Source: UBA6054 sp963975575
GTDB taxonomy: Bacteria > Planctomycetota > Phycisphaerae > Phycisphaerales > UBA1924
Assembly (NCBI GenBank): GCA_963975575.1
Contig: CAXBHL010000001.1
Location: forward strand, 1,625,074 to 1,689,073
Direction of reading: 5' to 3'
DNA: 64,000 nucleotides
The notes beneath the pieces are model-generated. The model ran no database searches. It was given only the letters and a program-made list of their open reading frames with translations, and was not told where the DNA came from. Position 1 is the first letter of the stretch; each line of letters starts with the position of its first letter. This document shows, in pieces, positions 42,587 through 52,015 of the stretch. Position numbers and translations under genes: made by a program.

Positions 42587-45580
42587 TCAGGGGTTCCTGC
42601 TTGCTTCGAGGACCTCCAGGATCATCCCGCGGATCGTTGCCTTCCGATCCGCCGGCATGTCCACCGCATCCAGTTTGTTCAGTGCGTGTTCGGAGAAGGC
42701 GATCGCTGCCTCGTAGTCCTCCACGAGACGGTACGCGTCGGCTCTCCTGGCAAATGTGTTCCAGTCCTCGAGCGGCAGGACCGCATCCGCGGCCTCAAGA
42801 AACCGGACGGCGGTATGTCCGTCCCGACGATTGAGCGCGATCGTTCCAACGTTGCGATAGATCTTCGATAGGGTCTCCAGTTGATCATTGTTGATTGCCC
42901 GCTCCGTTCGCAGCGACTCGTAGATTTCAGCCGCCTCCAGATATCGATCGGACGCGTCGCTCATCATCGCTTCATCCGATTGCCAGCCCGCAAGACGTTC
43001 GATCGCCGCACCCGATTGCGCGAGGAGATCCGCGAAGTCCCCCCTGAACTGCCGGGGAGTCCCGCTCGCTTCGACACCAACCAGCATTTCGTAGGAAGTC
43101 GCGGCCTGGGAGAACTGCGAAACCGCGCCTCGGAGCATGCTGATGGCTTCCTCCGAGCCGGGATCTGCGCTCCAGAGCCGGCGAGCCCGATTCTCCATCG
43201 CCCTCGCCAGCGAGAAGACCTGGCCCGCGAGCCGCCGCTGCTTGGCCCGGTTGGTCGGATCCTCATCGGCATACCTGCTCGCGAGTTCGAGCGTGCGGCG
43301 TGCCTCATCGATCGCCCGATCCGGCTGACCAGCGCGCCGAAGTGCATCGGCGATCGCCGAGCGGACATTCAGCGCGAGCTCTTGGGCACGCCCGTCGAGT
43401 GGGTCCGCCGAAACGAGCCGCTCGGCATGCTCGCTTGCCTCTTTGTAGTGAGCCAGGGCCGCCTGCGGGTTTGCGAGGTCAAACGCCGCAGCACGTCCGG
43501 CGTTCATCAAATCGCGAACAAGTGAACGTCGTAGGACCGCATCGGTCGGCCAGCGACCCACTGCCTCTCTCCGGGCGACGATGGTCTCGCTCTGCATCGC
43601 CGACATCCGCTCGGTGTCTCCGCGTGCGCGGGCGCTCTCCGCCAAAAGTGATGTTGCGTGACACACGAGGTCGTAGTCTTCGGGGCTCTGGGGTCCCGGT
43701 CCCTGTCCAAGCCGGTCCAAGACGCTCTCGGCGAGCACGTCCGAGTCCGGAGTCTTCTGGTTGAGCAACGCCAGTTCGGCCCGGATCAACTCAGCGGACG
43801 ATCGCAGCCTCGCGGCGAGCGGGGTCTCTCCGAGCGGGAGAATCGCCGTTTCCGCCTGCCGAACCATCTGTTCTGCCGCGAGCAGCGAGCCTTGAGCGGA
43901 CAGGAACTGTGCCATTCCCAGCAATGACCGCGCGAGCCCTTCGGCGAAATCCGATCGCTGAGGGTTGCCGCGGACCAGAGACTCGTACATCGATCGTGCT
44001 CGAGACAGCGCGTCGCCTACCGCGTCCATCGCGTCGTTCTCGATCATCTCGATCTGGCCCACCGCCAGGTACGATGCGGCGATCTCAGCATCGAGCCAGT
44101 CCACGCCGTCCCGACCCTTTGGTATGGAGTCGAGCACCTCCAACGCCGTCTTGGCCAGCTGAGCTCGTGCCGCGGTCGCGCCCTCGAGCCGTCGGATGCT
44201 CTGCTCGTGTTGTCCGTAGACTCCCACGAGTTCCCGGATCCGATCCAGGTGCTCGCGGGCGACTCTTAGGTTTTCTTCGGCCTCGCCCCGCGCCGCAACC
44301 GCCTGTTCGCTGGCTGCCCGTTCGGCCACGAGAGCTTTGTCCCTCGCATCGATCGTACTCGCCAGTCGGATGTTGAGTTCCCGCTGCTGGTTCCAGGCGA
44401 ACAGCAGCACCACCGCCGCCAGGGCGATGCCGATGGACCCCGCCGCCGCCGCGGCGACGATCGGCTTGTGCCGGTACGCGAGCTTGCGAATCTGATACAG
44501 TGAACTCGGTGGTCTGCCGATGATCGGCTGATGATTCAGATACCGCTGGATGTCGGCCGCGAACTCATGCGCGGACTGGTATCTCCGCAAGCGGTTCTTC
44601 TCCAAAGCCTTCCGAACGATCGTTTCGATGTCTCCGCGGTAAACACGCGAGATGCTCGAGAGGCTCGGGGGTTCCACCTCACGGATGACCCGGATGGCTT
44701 CTCCGATAGCGGCCCGCTCGAGGTCGTAGGGCAACGTGTCGGACAGCATCTGGAACAGAATCACGCCCAGCGAGTAGACATCGCTCCGCGCATCGATCTC
44801 GTCCGGATCTCCTCCGACTTGCTCCGGCGACATATAGGGGAGCGTGCCGATCAGTTGGCCGAACTCGGTCAGGAAGAGCGAATCACGCCGGTCCCCGCCG
44901 ACGGACTTGGCCACGCCGAAGTCCAGGATCTTGGACTGGCCGTCTTCGTTGATGATGATGTTCGAGGGCTTGAGGTCACGATGGACGATTCCTCGCGAGT
45001 GCGCGTGGTGCACCGCCTCGGAAATGCGTTCCATGACCACCAATCGCTCCGGAAGGGTCGGCTCCGCTTCGTCGATCCACTTTTCGAGCGATCGCCCCTG
45101 GATGTACTCCATCGCGAACCACGGCTGCTCGGCCGAGCCCGCCTTGGCGATCCCGGCGTCGTAAATCTGCGCGATCCCCGGATGATGCAGCCTGGCAAGC
45201 ACTTCGGTTTCGAACTTGAACCGGGCGTGCGCCGATTCGCTCATCATCGTCGGCCCGAGCACCTTTAGCGCGACCACCTGCTGAGGGAACTCTCGGACCG
45301 CTTTGTACACCACCCCCATCCCGCCCCGTCCGATCTCTCGCACGAGTTTGTACCCGGGGATCACCGGCTTGGTATTGGCAAGTAGTTCCTTGCGGAGCGC
45401 ATCCGATGGGGGCGTGTCGTGAGCGGTGACTTCCCCCATCACCAAGATGGCTTTGATTCGCGCGACCAGAGATTCGTCACCGTCGCAAGCACCTCGAAGA
45501 TACCCATCCCGGTCTTCCGGAGGCAGCTTGCGCGCCGCTTCAATGATCTCAAAGATGCTCGGCTGCTCGTCTTCTGGCAC
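42587..45580 (-). CDS. Transmembrane Ser/Thr protein kinase with TPR-like extracytoplasmic region
   Basis: A 997-residue Hanks-type kinase. The domain (about 78-360) has GRGGMGVVYKAV, Lys106 in VVALKVL, HRDLKPSN (200-207), DFG at 220-222 and MSPEQVGG. A short N-terminal segment before it (IFEIIEAARKLPPEDRDGYL) is common to planctomycete kinases. One transmembrane helix (IVAAAAAGSIGIALAAVVLLFA) at about 395-415 leads to a coiled coil and about 500 residues of TPR-like helical repeats. The GTG start at 45580 has GAGAGGGGG upstream. Substrates unknown. It is flanked by secreted FG-GAP proteins. Confidence 0.92.
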   Translation of the reverse strand: MPEDEQPSIFEIIEAARKLPPEDRDGYLRGACDGDESLVARIKAILVMGEVTAHDTPPSDALRKELLANTKPVIPGYKLVREIGRGGMGVVYKAVREFPQQVVALKVLGPTMMSESAHARFKFETEVLARLHHPGIAQIYDAGIAKAGSAEQPWFAMEYIQGRSLEKWIDEAEPTLPERLVVMERISEAVHHAHSRGIVHRDLKPSNIIINEDGQSKILDFGVAKSVGGDRRDSLFLTEFGQLIGTLPYMSPEQVGGDPDEIDARSDVYSLGVILFQMLSDTLPYDLERAAIGEAIRVIREVEPPSLSSISRVYRGDIETIVRKALEKNRLRRYQSAHEFAADIQRYLNHQPIIGRPPSSLYQIRKLAYRHKPIVAAAAAGSIGIALAAVVLLFAWNQQRELNIRLASTIDARDKALVAERAASEQAVAARGEAEENLRVAREHLDRIRELVGVYGQHEQSIRRLEGATAARAQLAKTALEVLDSIPKGRDGVDWLDAEIAASYLAVGQIEMIENDAMDAVGDALSRARSMYESLVRGNPQRSDFAEGLARSLLGMAQFLSAQGSLLAAEQMVRQAETAILPLGETPLAARLRSSAELIRAELALLNQKTPDSDVLAESVLDRLGQGPGPQSPEDYDLVCHATSLLAESARARGDTERMSAMQSETIVARREAVGRWPTDAVLRRSLVRDLMNAGRAAAFDLANPQAALAHYKEASEHAERLVSADPLDGRAQELALNVRSAIADALRRAGQPDRAIDEARRTLELASRYADEDPTNRAKQRRLAGQVFSLARAMENRARRLWSADPGSEEAISMLRGAVSQFSQAATSYEMLVGVEASGTPRQFRGDFADLLAQSGAAIERLAGWQSDEAMMSDASDRYLEAAEIYESLRTERAINNDQLETLSKIYRNVGTIALNRRDGHTAVRFLEAADAVLPLEDWNTFARRADAYRLVEDYEAAIAFSEHALNKLDAVDMPADRKATIRGMILEVLEASRNP

Positions 45581-46025
45581 GGTGACCCCCTCTCGGCCGT
45601 TGCCACATCCGCCCGAAAGCGGGTGCTGGACCGGACCGGCCCAGACACACAAGATACACCATCGTGGCTGTGAATGGTTGCAAGACGAATCCGCCGTGAC
45701 CCACGCACTCAGTATCTGTGATCACAAGAAAACCGGCGTTGACGAGGCGGCCAACGTCGTCTGAATGAGCGGGATTTCCACGCAGTTTCGCTTGGTTCGC
45801 GGCCCGACGGAGTTCGTATCGACCCGAGGGTGGCGGCTGAACTCGTCTGCTCGTGCTTCTCGCGATTGCATGCCATTCGGCGACACCATGCCCCCAGTGT
45901 GCGGTGAAGCTCGGGGGTTGGTCCTGCGACCGCTGGTTCGACAAGTGCTTCATCGATTCTTTCCATCCACGGTCCGCCGTTGTCTCGGCCAACAACCGCG
46001 TCACCGCGGACGACCGCTCCCCATC
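45581..46025. other. Upstream region of the kinase gene, no further gene seen
   Basis: It contains a TATCTT -10-like box (45652-45657, minus strand) about 70 nt ahead of the kinase start, without a clear -35. The rest has no recognisable coding sequence, though it may include decayed N-terminal parts of the helicase remnant that follows. Confidence 0.4.
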
Positions 46026-46326
46026 GCCAACTCGATCCGCAACCTTCTGGACCAGGGCGTCCAACCACACGAAGTCGCCATTGTCGTCCGTTCCGCCGCC
46101 GAGTTTCCCCGCGCCCGCGCTTCCATCGCCAGCTCAACCTGCCCGCCCAAGAACTCAACGACGAATCAGACGCTCCGCCAAACACAATCGCGATATCCAC
46201 CATGCACCGAGCCAAGGGCCTCAAGTTCCGTGCCGTCGCAGTGGCAGCCCGCGACGACGAGGTCACCCCCCCTGCAGTCCCGCATCTCTGCTGTCGCGGA
46301 CGATGCCGCTCTTGGAGGGGTGTGAG
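46026..46326 (+). pseudogene. Frameshifted remnant of a UvrD/Rep-type helicase C-terminus
   Basis: Three consecutive pieces read like one protein. Frame one: NLLDQGVQPHEVAIVVRSAA then EFPRARASIA. From about 46130, in another frame: LNLPAQELNDESDAPP, then TIAISTMHRAKGLKFRAVAV and DDEVTP. From 46272, back in frame one: LQSRISAVADDAALGGV and a stop. STMHxAKGLEFxAV is helicase motif V of UvrD-like proteins. Two frameshifts, a stop and the missing ATPase half show it is inactive. Confidence 0.65.
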
Positions 46327-46499
46327 CCCAATTGCAACACTCCAGTGAACCGGAGCGTGCCATCTTCTTTTCGGAACAGAGACCGCGCAGTCGAGAACGG
46401 CTCAGTCCGGCGAGCACGGTCGCGGGTCAGCGACCGAGCCACCCAACCCGAGAACGCTCCACGGGTCTGGAGAACCCGCCCCAATTGTTAATGACACCC

Positions 46500-46563
46500 C
46501 GCCCCCAGTAAACCACAAGGCCCGCGTCTAACCAGACGCGGGCCTTGTGGTTTACTGGGGGCG
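46500..46563. repeat. 30-bp perfect inverted repeat with 4-nt loop
   Basis: 46500-46529 is exactly complementary to 46534-46563, with loop AACC. The inner 20 bp (AAACCACAAGGCCCGCGTCT and its complement) look like a bidirectional terminator with A and T flanks. The stem continues 10 bp past the T-tract, which is unusual for a terminator. It lies between the helicase remnant and the next gene. Confidence 0.85.
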
Positions 46564-46619
46564 CGGGCCGGGACGGTCGGGTGACCGCATCAACTGGTCG
46601 CGGCCTGATGCACCACAAA

Positions 46620-46652
46620 GCGCCCCGGGATCGCTCTCGCGGTCCCGGGCGC
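46620..46652 (-). terminator. Hairpin after the 46.7-kb FG-GAP gene
   Basis: On the minus strand, GCGCCC-GGGA with its complement plus a bulged base, followed by TTTG. It begins 17 nt past the stop codon at 46669. Confidence 0.5.
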
Positions 46653-46668
46653 CGAGAACAAGGCTGGT

Positions 46669-47943
46669 TTACGGGCAACCGGCGTTGAAGAGGCTGATGA
46701 ACGCGGCGACGTCGAAGAAGTTGAGGGTGCCGAAGGGGGCGGCGAGGTCGGCCGCGGGGTCCTGGGCGTTGAACGAGGCGATGTAGGCCGAGACGTCGAA
46801 GAAGTTCAGTTCGCCGAAGGGGTCGGCGAGATCGGCGGCCGAGCAGGGTGCGTTCCCGGCCTGGTTGAAGTAGAGCGTGACGGTGTCGGAGTCGCGGTTG
46901 GACACCGCGATGTCCGTCCCGCCGTTGCCGTCGATGTCGCCGGTGGCGATCTCGCCCGGGCGGGTGCCCGCGGCCATCGCCACGCCCTGGTTGAACGCCC
47001 CCGCGCCGGTGTTCTCCAGCACGCTGACGGTGTTGGAGTCCTGGTTGGAGGTGACCAGGTCGTTGTCGCCGTCACCGTCGAGGTCGGCGGCCGCGATCTG
47101 GCCGACGTCCAGGCCGTTGACGAGGAAGTCCGTGCGTCCGCCGAGGCCGGCGCCGGTGTTGAGCCAGACGGCGGCGGCGTTGAAGAAGTCGTCGCTGGTG
47201 GCCGCGGCCAGGTCGGCGAGTCCGTCGCCGTTGAAGTCGGCCGCCACGACGCCCTCGGGGCGGGTGATCGGGTTGACCGGCAGGGTCTGGATCACGGCGT
47301 AGCCGGCCGCTCCGGAGTGGATCAGCACGTTGCGGTCGTCGTGGGCGCTGCTGGCGATGTCGGCGACGCCGTCGGCGTTGAAGTCGGCGATGGCGACGGC
47401 CCGGGGCTCGGTGCCCGCGGCGGCGGTCGATGCCGTCAGCACGCCGGCGCCGTTGTTCATCAGGATCGTGATCGAGTTGGCGTCGCGGTTGGCCAGGGCG
47501 TAGTCGTCCCTGCCGTCGCCGTTGAGGTCGCCCGCGGTCAGGCCGCGGGGCTCGGCGCCGGTCGCGGCCGACGACCCGGCGGTGAATGTGCCGGCGGTGT
47601 TGAGGTAGACACGGACGGTGTTGATGTTGTTGAGCACGACAACCAGGTCCGTATCGCCGTCGCCGTCGACGTCGGAGGCCACGAGCGAGTCGGGCCCGGT
47701 GCCCGCGCCGGTCAGCACGTTGACCGGTGCGCCGAAGGTGCCGCCGCTGTTGAAGAAGATCGAGATCTTGTCGAGGTTGTCGGTCGCGACGGCCATGTCG
47801 GTGGCGCCGTCGCCGTCAAAGTCGGCCAGCGCGACACCGGCGGGGCGCTGGGGCGCGGCCACCGAGGCGGGCGGGTCGAAGGTCGGGGCCGCCATGGCGG
47901 AGCCCGCGGCGAGGGTCAGGATGAGCGAGATCGGGCGAGTCAT
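46669..47943 (-). CDS. Secreted FG-GAP/VCBS repeat protein with GC-type dockerin
   Basis: A 424-residue exported protein. A signal peptide (1-18, ending SAMAA) is followed by seven FG-GAP-type repeats of about 45-50 residues (ADFDGDGATDMAVATDNLDK, then DVDGDGDTDLVVVLNNINTV and so on), enough for one seven-bladed propeller. The dockerin-like double module (LNFFDVSAYIASFNAQDP, then LNFFDVAAFISLFNAGCP) ends the protein. AAAGGAGA gives a clear ribosome site. The 11-bp palindrome TGTTCCGAACA (47969-47979) lies 26 nt upstream of the start. Confidence 0.88.
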   Translation of the reverse strand: MTRPISLILTLAAGSAMAAPTFDPPASVAAPQRPAGVALADFDGDGATDMAVATDNLDKISIFFNSGGTFGAPVNVLTGAGTGPDSLVASDVDGDGDTDLVVVLNNINTVRVYLNTAGTFTAGSSAATGAEPRGLTAGDLNGDGRDDYALANRDANSITILMNNGAGVLTASTAAAGTEPRAVAIADFNADGVADIASSAHDDRNVLIHSGAAGYAVIQTLPVNPITRPEGVVAADFNGDGLADLAAATSDDFFNAAAVWLNTGAGLGGRTDFLVNGLDVGQIAAADLDGDGDNDLVTSNQDSNTVSVLENTGAGAFNQGVAMAAGTRPGEIATGDIDGNGGTDIAVSNRDSDTVTLYFNQAGNAPCSAADLADPFGELNFFDVSAYIASFNAQDPAADLAAPFGTLNFFDVAAFISLFNAGCP

Positions 47944-48297
47944 GAGATTCTCCTTTGCTGCGTGTGTGTGTTCCGAACAGTGATTCCGGGCCGACGAGCG
48001 GACGGGTCAGGAACTCGCGTCGGCCGGAAGGGGGTAAGGCAACCGCCGTGCCAATCACCGAATCCACGCTGGCGCGGCCTGGGGGGCGACGTGCGGGTCG
48101 AGCGGCCCGGCGGATTGGCCAGAGACCGCCAGGCGCGGGGCCCGCTGGCCGCCCGCCCGTGAGGGTGGGAGTGGGTGGGAGTGGCCAGAACTCTGGCCAA
48201 CGGACACCGTGGGCCATTTTTCCGCACGAATGCGAAACGGAGGCCCCACGTTCGCGAACGCGGGCGTTATCATGAAAACGATCGAAGGGACCCGATC
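47944..48297. other. Divergent control region with three palindromes
   Basis: No gene seen in 354 nt. Three palindromes are present: TGTTCCGAACA (47969-47979), a 7-bp inverted repeat TGGCCAG-AACT-CTGGCCA (48182-48199) and the 12-bp CGTTCGCGAACG (48249-48260). The last two lie ahead of the pseudopilin operon. A TTATCAT -10-like string at about 48267-48273 would start transcription some 20 nt before the GTG at 48298. Confidence 0.45.
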
Positions 48298-49062
48298 GTG
48301 CTGATCCGCTCGCGCCAACAAGGGTTTACGCTCGTCGAACTGCTCGTCGTCGTCGCGATCATCGCGGCGTTGCTGGGCATTCTGGCCCCCGCGATCGGGG
48401 GAGCGATCGCCACGGCGCGCGGGTTCCGATGCCAGATGTCGATGCGGGCCGTCGCCTTCGATTTCCAGCTGTTCGCCGATGAATCGCTCCACGGCGACCG
48501 CGGCGACGACTCCGGGCGGCGGGACTTCCGCCTTGAGACGTTCCAGGAGAGCCAGTACGGGGTGGACGAGTTCTGGCGATGGGGCGACGACGTCAGCGAG
48601 ATCAGCCTGCCGGACGTGCAGGGCAACGACCCGATGCGGTGCCCGAGCGTTCGCGCGCCTCTGGTGCTGCGCCGGAATCTGGCGTGCAGCAACGGCGCGG
48701 TCGGCCCGCCGCAGAGCGTGTCGTACGGTTTTAACCTGCGGCTGGACCGGGCCGAGGTGATTGACGACCGGGGCCGGGTCCGCGCGGTGAGCGTTAGGCT
48801 GCGTCCGGATATGGTCAGCCGCAGCGACGTGCCGCTGCTCTTCGACGTGGACGGCACGCGGGCGTTCGAAATCGGTGTGCCGCCGATCTACTCGGGGCCC
48901 TCGCTCGACTCTCAGGGCCCGTTCGCCGACGACCGGTACTGGTTCCCCGCGATGCGTCACCGCGGCGCGTTGAACGCGGCCTTTCTCGACGGGCACGTGG
49001 CCTCGTCCGGCAACCCGCTGGACGAGCGGGGGTGGCGTTGGGGCTTCCAGCCGGTACGCTAG
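48298..49062 (+). CDS. Type II-secretion/type IV-type pseudopilin (GFTLVELL protein)
   Basis: A 254-residue protein with a class III signal: QQGFTLVELLVVVAIIAALLG directly after a short basic leader. Prepilin peptidase would cut before the Phe and methylate it. The body is globular with scattered Cys, and ends with the RHRGALNAAFLDGHVASSG motif typical of the planctomycete DUF1559-like/H-X9-DG pseudopilin family. The GTG start at 48298 follows GAAGGGA. It is the first gene of an operon with a sensor kinase and an NtrC-type regulator. Confidence 0.88.
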   Translation: MLIRSRQQGFTLVELLVVVAIIAALLGILAPAIGGAIATARGFRCQMSMRAVAFDFQLFADESLHGDRGDDSGRRDFRLETFQESQYGVDEFWRWGDDVSEISLPDVQGNDPMRCPSVRAPLVLRRNLACSNGAVGPPQSVSYGFNLRLDRAEVIDDRGRVRAVSVRLRPDMVSRSDVPLLFDVDGTRAFEIGVPPIYSGPSLDSQGPFADDRYWFPAMRHRGALNAAFLDGHVASSGNPLDERGWRWGFQPVR

Positions 49063-49068
49063 TCGCGG

Positions 49069-50517
49069 ATGAGTCTTCGCCTGAAGTTCGGTCTGGTGAT
49101 GCTGCTGCTGGGCGCGGTGCTGGTGGTCAACGTCGGTGCCTCGGTCTGGGGGCTGCTGTTCCTGCGCCGGGAGCTGAGCTGGCCCTTGGAGAGCATCCAG
49201 GCGGTCATGAACGGGCTGCACGACATCAAGCGGTCCGGCGAGAGGCAGGCGGCGTTGCTGGGGGACGGCCGGCTGGACCAGGGGGGGTGGGCGCCCGACC
49301 CGGAGGCGTTCGACGCGTTGGCCGACGAGATCGACGGGGCGTTGGACCGGCTCGAGGGCCTGCCGACCGTGCGGGTGCGATCGGGCATCTCGAACATACG
49401 GAACCTGCGGTCGCGGAGCGACGAGATCCGGCGTGCCGCGGCCGCGGCGATGCCGCAGGCCGGAGCCGAGCAGCAGGGTGCGCTCGTCGCGATGATCGAT
49501 GCCCGCCACGAGCTGATCGAGCGGATCGAGGGGCGGATCCTCGACGACGCGGAGCTGGCGGTCGGGCACGGCGACCGGCTGCGGGCGCTGGTGCTGATCA
49601 TCCTGATCGTGTCCGTGACGGGCGCGGGCGCGATCGCGGTGCTGATGTCGATGCTTATCCGCAGGTGGGTGCTGGTGCCGCTGGAGATCCTGCGGGAGGG
49701 GGCGGAGCGGCTCGGCCGGGGCGACTTCGAGCATCGCATCCCGGTCACGGCCCGGGACGAGTTTGGGCGGCTGGGGGACGAGTTCAACGAGATGGCCGGG
49801 CTGATCAAGGCCATGCAGGACGAGCGGGTCGAGCGCGAGCGGATGGCCGCCATGGGCGAGATGGCCCGACGCATCGTCCACAACCTGCGGACCCCGCTGG
49901 CGGGCATCCGCAACCTGGCCGAGACCACCCGCTCGGAGTTGGAGCCGGGCTCGGATTTGATCGGGGTGCAGGACCGCATCATGTCGTCGGTGGACCGGTT
50001 CGAGGGCTGGCTCTCGGAGATGCTCCGTGCGTCGAGCCCGATCGAGCTGGACCCGAGGCCGTTCTCGCCGCGGGCGATTGTCGGATCGGTGGTCGAGTCG
50101 CACGTGGACGCGGCCAGAGCACGCGGGCTGACGATCCGGGCCGATCTCGACGGGCTGCCGGAGGAGGCGGTGGGCGATCCGGCCCACCTCGAGCACGCGC
50201 TGACGGCGCTGGTGAGCAACGCCGTGGAGTTCGGGCCCCACGGGTCCGAGGTGCGCATCGAGGGCGGCTGCGGGGGTGGTTATTGGTCCGTCCGCGTGGT
50301 CGATTCGGGGCCGGGCGTGCCGGAGGACTTGCGTGCCGCGATCTTCAGACCATACTTTACAACGAGGCAAGGCGGCACTGGCATCGGGCTTGCACTGGTC
50401 AAACGGGTCGCGGACCAGCACGGGGGCACGATCACCGTGCGATCCCCCGTGGACGCCGATTCGGGCGTCGGGACCGCGTTTGAGCTCCGACTGCCGACCG
50501 GCGCCGGGGACGGGTAG
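49069..50517 (+). CDS. Membrane sensor histidine kinase with HAMP domain
   Basis: A 482-residue kinase. It has two transmembrane helices (about 7-30 and 183-205), an extracytoplasmic helical sensor between them, and HAMP (about 205-260: RRWVLVPLEILREGAERLGR). The H-box is MARRIVHNLRTPLAGIRNL, with phospho-His followed by Asn instead of the common Glu. The ATP-binding domain follows, with VSNAVEFGPHG (N-box-like), VVDSGPGVPEDL and GGTGIGLALVKRV. It starts 6 nt after the pseudopilin gene and should phosphorylate the regulator downstream. Confidence 0.93.
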   Translation: MSLRLKFGLVMLLLGAVLVVNVGASVWGLLFLRRELSWPLESIQAVMNGLHDIKRSGERQAALLGDGRLDQGGWAPDPEAFDALADEIDGALDRLEGLPTVRVRSGISNIRNLRSRSDEIRRAAAAAMPQAGAEQQGALVAMIDARHELIERIEGRILDDAELAVGHGDRLRALVLIILIVSVTGAGAIAVLMSMLIRRWVLVPLEILREGAERLGRGDFEHRIPVTARDEFGRLGDEFNEMAGLIKAMQDERVERERMAAMGEMARRIVHNLRTPLAGIRNLAETTRSELEPGSDLIGVQDRIMSSVDRFEGWLSEMLRASSPIELDPRPFSPRAIVGSVVESHVDAARARGLTIRADLDGLPEEAVGDPAHLEHALTALVSNAVEFGPHGSEVRIEGGCGGGYWSVRVVDSGPGVPEDLRAAIFRPYFTTRQGGTGIGLALVKRVADQHGGTITVRSPVDADSGVGTAFELRLPTGAGDG

Positions 50518-50557
50518 GAAAAGCGTCGGCCACATCTGGCCGTCAGAGGCGAGGATT

Positions 50558-52015
50558 GTGGCCAGTATTCTGCTCATCGAGGACGACGAGGATCTGCGCT
50601 TCACCGTGGCGCGAGCCCTGAAGAAGGAGGGGCACGCGGTGGATGAGGCCGGGGCCGTCGCCGAGGCGGACGGTCTCTTCGGAGCCCGGGCCTACGACAT
50701 GGTCGTGACCGACGTGCACCTCGGTTCGGAATCCGGGATCGATTTTGTCGAGCGGGTCCGGTCGGAGGGGTTTGCGGGCGGCGTGATCGTGGTCACCGCC
50801 TTCGGGACCGTCGATGACGCGGTGCGCGCGATGAAGCTCGGGGCCGACGACTACCTGCAGAAGCCGGTACGACTGCAGGAACTGATCCTGATCGTGGACC
50901 GGCTGCTGGAGCTGCGCGATCAACGCCGCCGCCTGCGGCTCTATGAACGGCTCGAGGAGGTCGGACGCGCGGACCGACGCCCGCTCGGCGAGAGCCCGGC
51001 GTGGAAGAAGGCCCTCACCCTGGCCGAACGCCTGGCGTCGATGCCCGTCGTCAATCGGGCGGAGGAACTCGGATCGGCCTCGGGCGGGGCGCTGCCGACG
51101 ATCCTGATTCTGGGTGAGACCGGCGCGGGCAAGGGCGTCATCGCCCGACACATCCACGAACAGTCACGCGAGCCCGACGGGCCGTTCGTGCACGTGAACT
51201 GCTCGGCCCTGCCGGGCACGCTGATCGAGGGCGAGCTGTTCGGCCACGAGAAGGGCGCCTTCACCGACGCCAAGGAGGCCCGCGAGGGGCTCTTCGAGAT
51301 GGCCGACGGGGGCACGATCTTCCTCGACGAGATCGGCGATCTCCCGCTGGAGTTGCAGGCCAAGCTCCTCACGGTGCTCGAGCACGGGCGCGTGCGCCGG
51401 GTGGGGGCGACCAAGGAGCGGTCGGTCCGCGTGCGTGTCCTCGCCGCGACCAACCAGGACCTGCGGACCGGGGTCCGGGAGGGACGGTTCCGCGAGGACC
51501 TGCTGTTCCGGCTCAACGCGTTCACGATCGAGATCCCCCCGCTGCGCGACCGGGGCGACGACGCCGTGATCCTCGCACGCTCGATGCTCGATCGCCTGCG
51601 GGCCGAGTACGGCCGCGACCCGGCGCGGTTCACCCCGGCCGCCGAGGCCGCCGTCCGCGCCCACCGTTGGGACGGCAACGTGCGCGAACTGTTCAATGCC
51701 GTGCAGCGCGCGGCCATGCTGTCCGACGGAGACGAGATCGGCCCGTCCGACCTGGGCCTGGAACCGGGCCGGGCCAAGCCGCTCGCGGAGGCCCGCCCCG
51801 GCGGCGCGGACGCGGGCGGGCTGGTCTTCGACTTCGAGCGCGGCCGGCACACCGCGGACGAGGTCGAGAAGCAACTGATGGTCCAGGCCCTCGAGCACAC
51901 CCGCGGCAACGTGTCCAAGGCCGCCCGGCTCATCGGGATGCAGCGTTCGAGCTTCCGCTACCGCGTCGAGCGGTACGGCCTCGAACGTCTCGTCGAGGAG
52001 ATCGCCCAGCGATGA
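50558..52015 (+). CDS. Sigma-54-type (NtrC family) response regulator
   Basis: A 485-residue regulator. Its receiver domain starts ILLIEDDEDLRF, with phospho-Asp in YDMVVTDVHLGSE and Lys in DDYLQKPVRLQE. The AAA+ domain has Walker A GETGAGKG, the loop EKGAFTDAKEAREG, Walker B GGTIFLDEIGDLP, and RVLAATNQDLR. A Fis-type HTH ends the protein (NVSKAARLIGMQRSSFRYRV). The sigma-54 contact loop reads GAFTDA rather than GAFTGA, an accepted variant in some members that can alter or remove sigma-54 activation. The GTG start follows GAGGCGAGG. It overlaps the next gene by 4 nt. Confidence 0.93.
   Translation: MASILLIEDDEDLRFTVARALKKEGHAVDEAGAVAEADGLFGARAYDMVVTDVHLGSESGIDFVERVRSEGFAGGVIVVTAFGTVDDAVRAMKLGADDYLQKPVRLQELILIVDRLLELRDQRRRLRLYERLEEVGRADRRPLGESPAWKKALTLAERLASMPVVNRAEELGSASGGALPTILILGETGAGKGVIARHIHEQSREPDGPFVHVNCSALPGTLIEGELFGHEKGAFTDAKEAREGLFEMADGGTIFLDEIGDLPLELQAKLLTVLEHGRVRRVGATKERSVRVRVLAATNQDLRTGVREGRFREDLLFRLNAFTIEIPPLRDRGDDAVILARSMLDRLRAEYGRDPARFTPAAEAAVRAHRWDGNVRELFNAVQRAAMLSDGDEIGPSDLGLEPGRAKPLAEARPGGADAGGLVFDFERGRHTADEVEKQLMVQALEHTRGNVSKAARLIGMQRSSFRYRVERYGLERLVEEIAQR

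Noticed and set aside
47969..47979. LexA box TGTTCCGAACA
   Set aside because: A short palindrome with a single central base, ahead of an FG-GAP gene with no repair role. The half-site spacing does not fit the TGTTC-N4-GAACA boxes I know.
47317..48162. Plus-strand frame opposite the 46.7-kb FG-GAP gene
   Set aside because: Its Gly/Val/Asp-rich repeats are the complement of the repeat-coding strand, and it has no start signals.
48055..50604. An 849-codon minus-strand frame opposite the pseudopilin and kinase genes
   Set aside because: His/Arg/Pro-rich antisense frame crossing several well-supported plus-strand genes.
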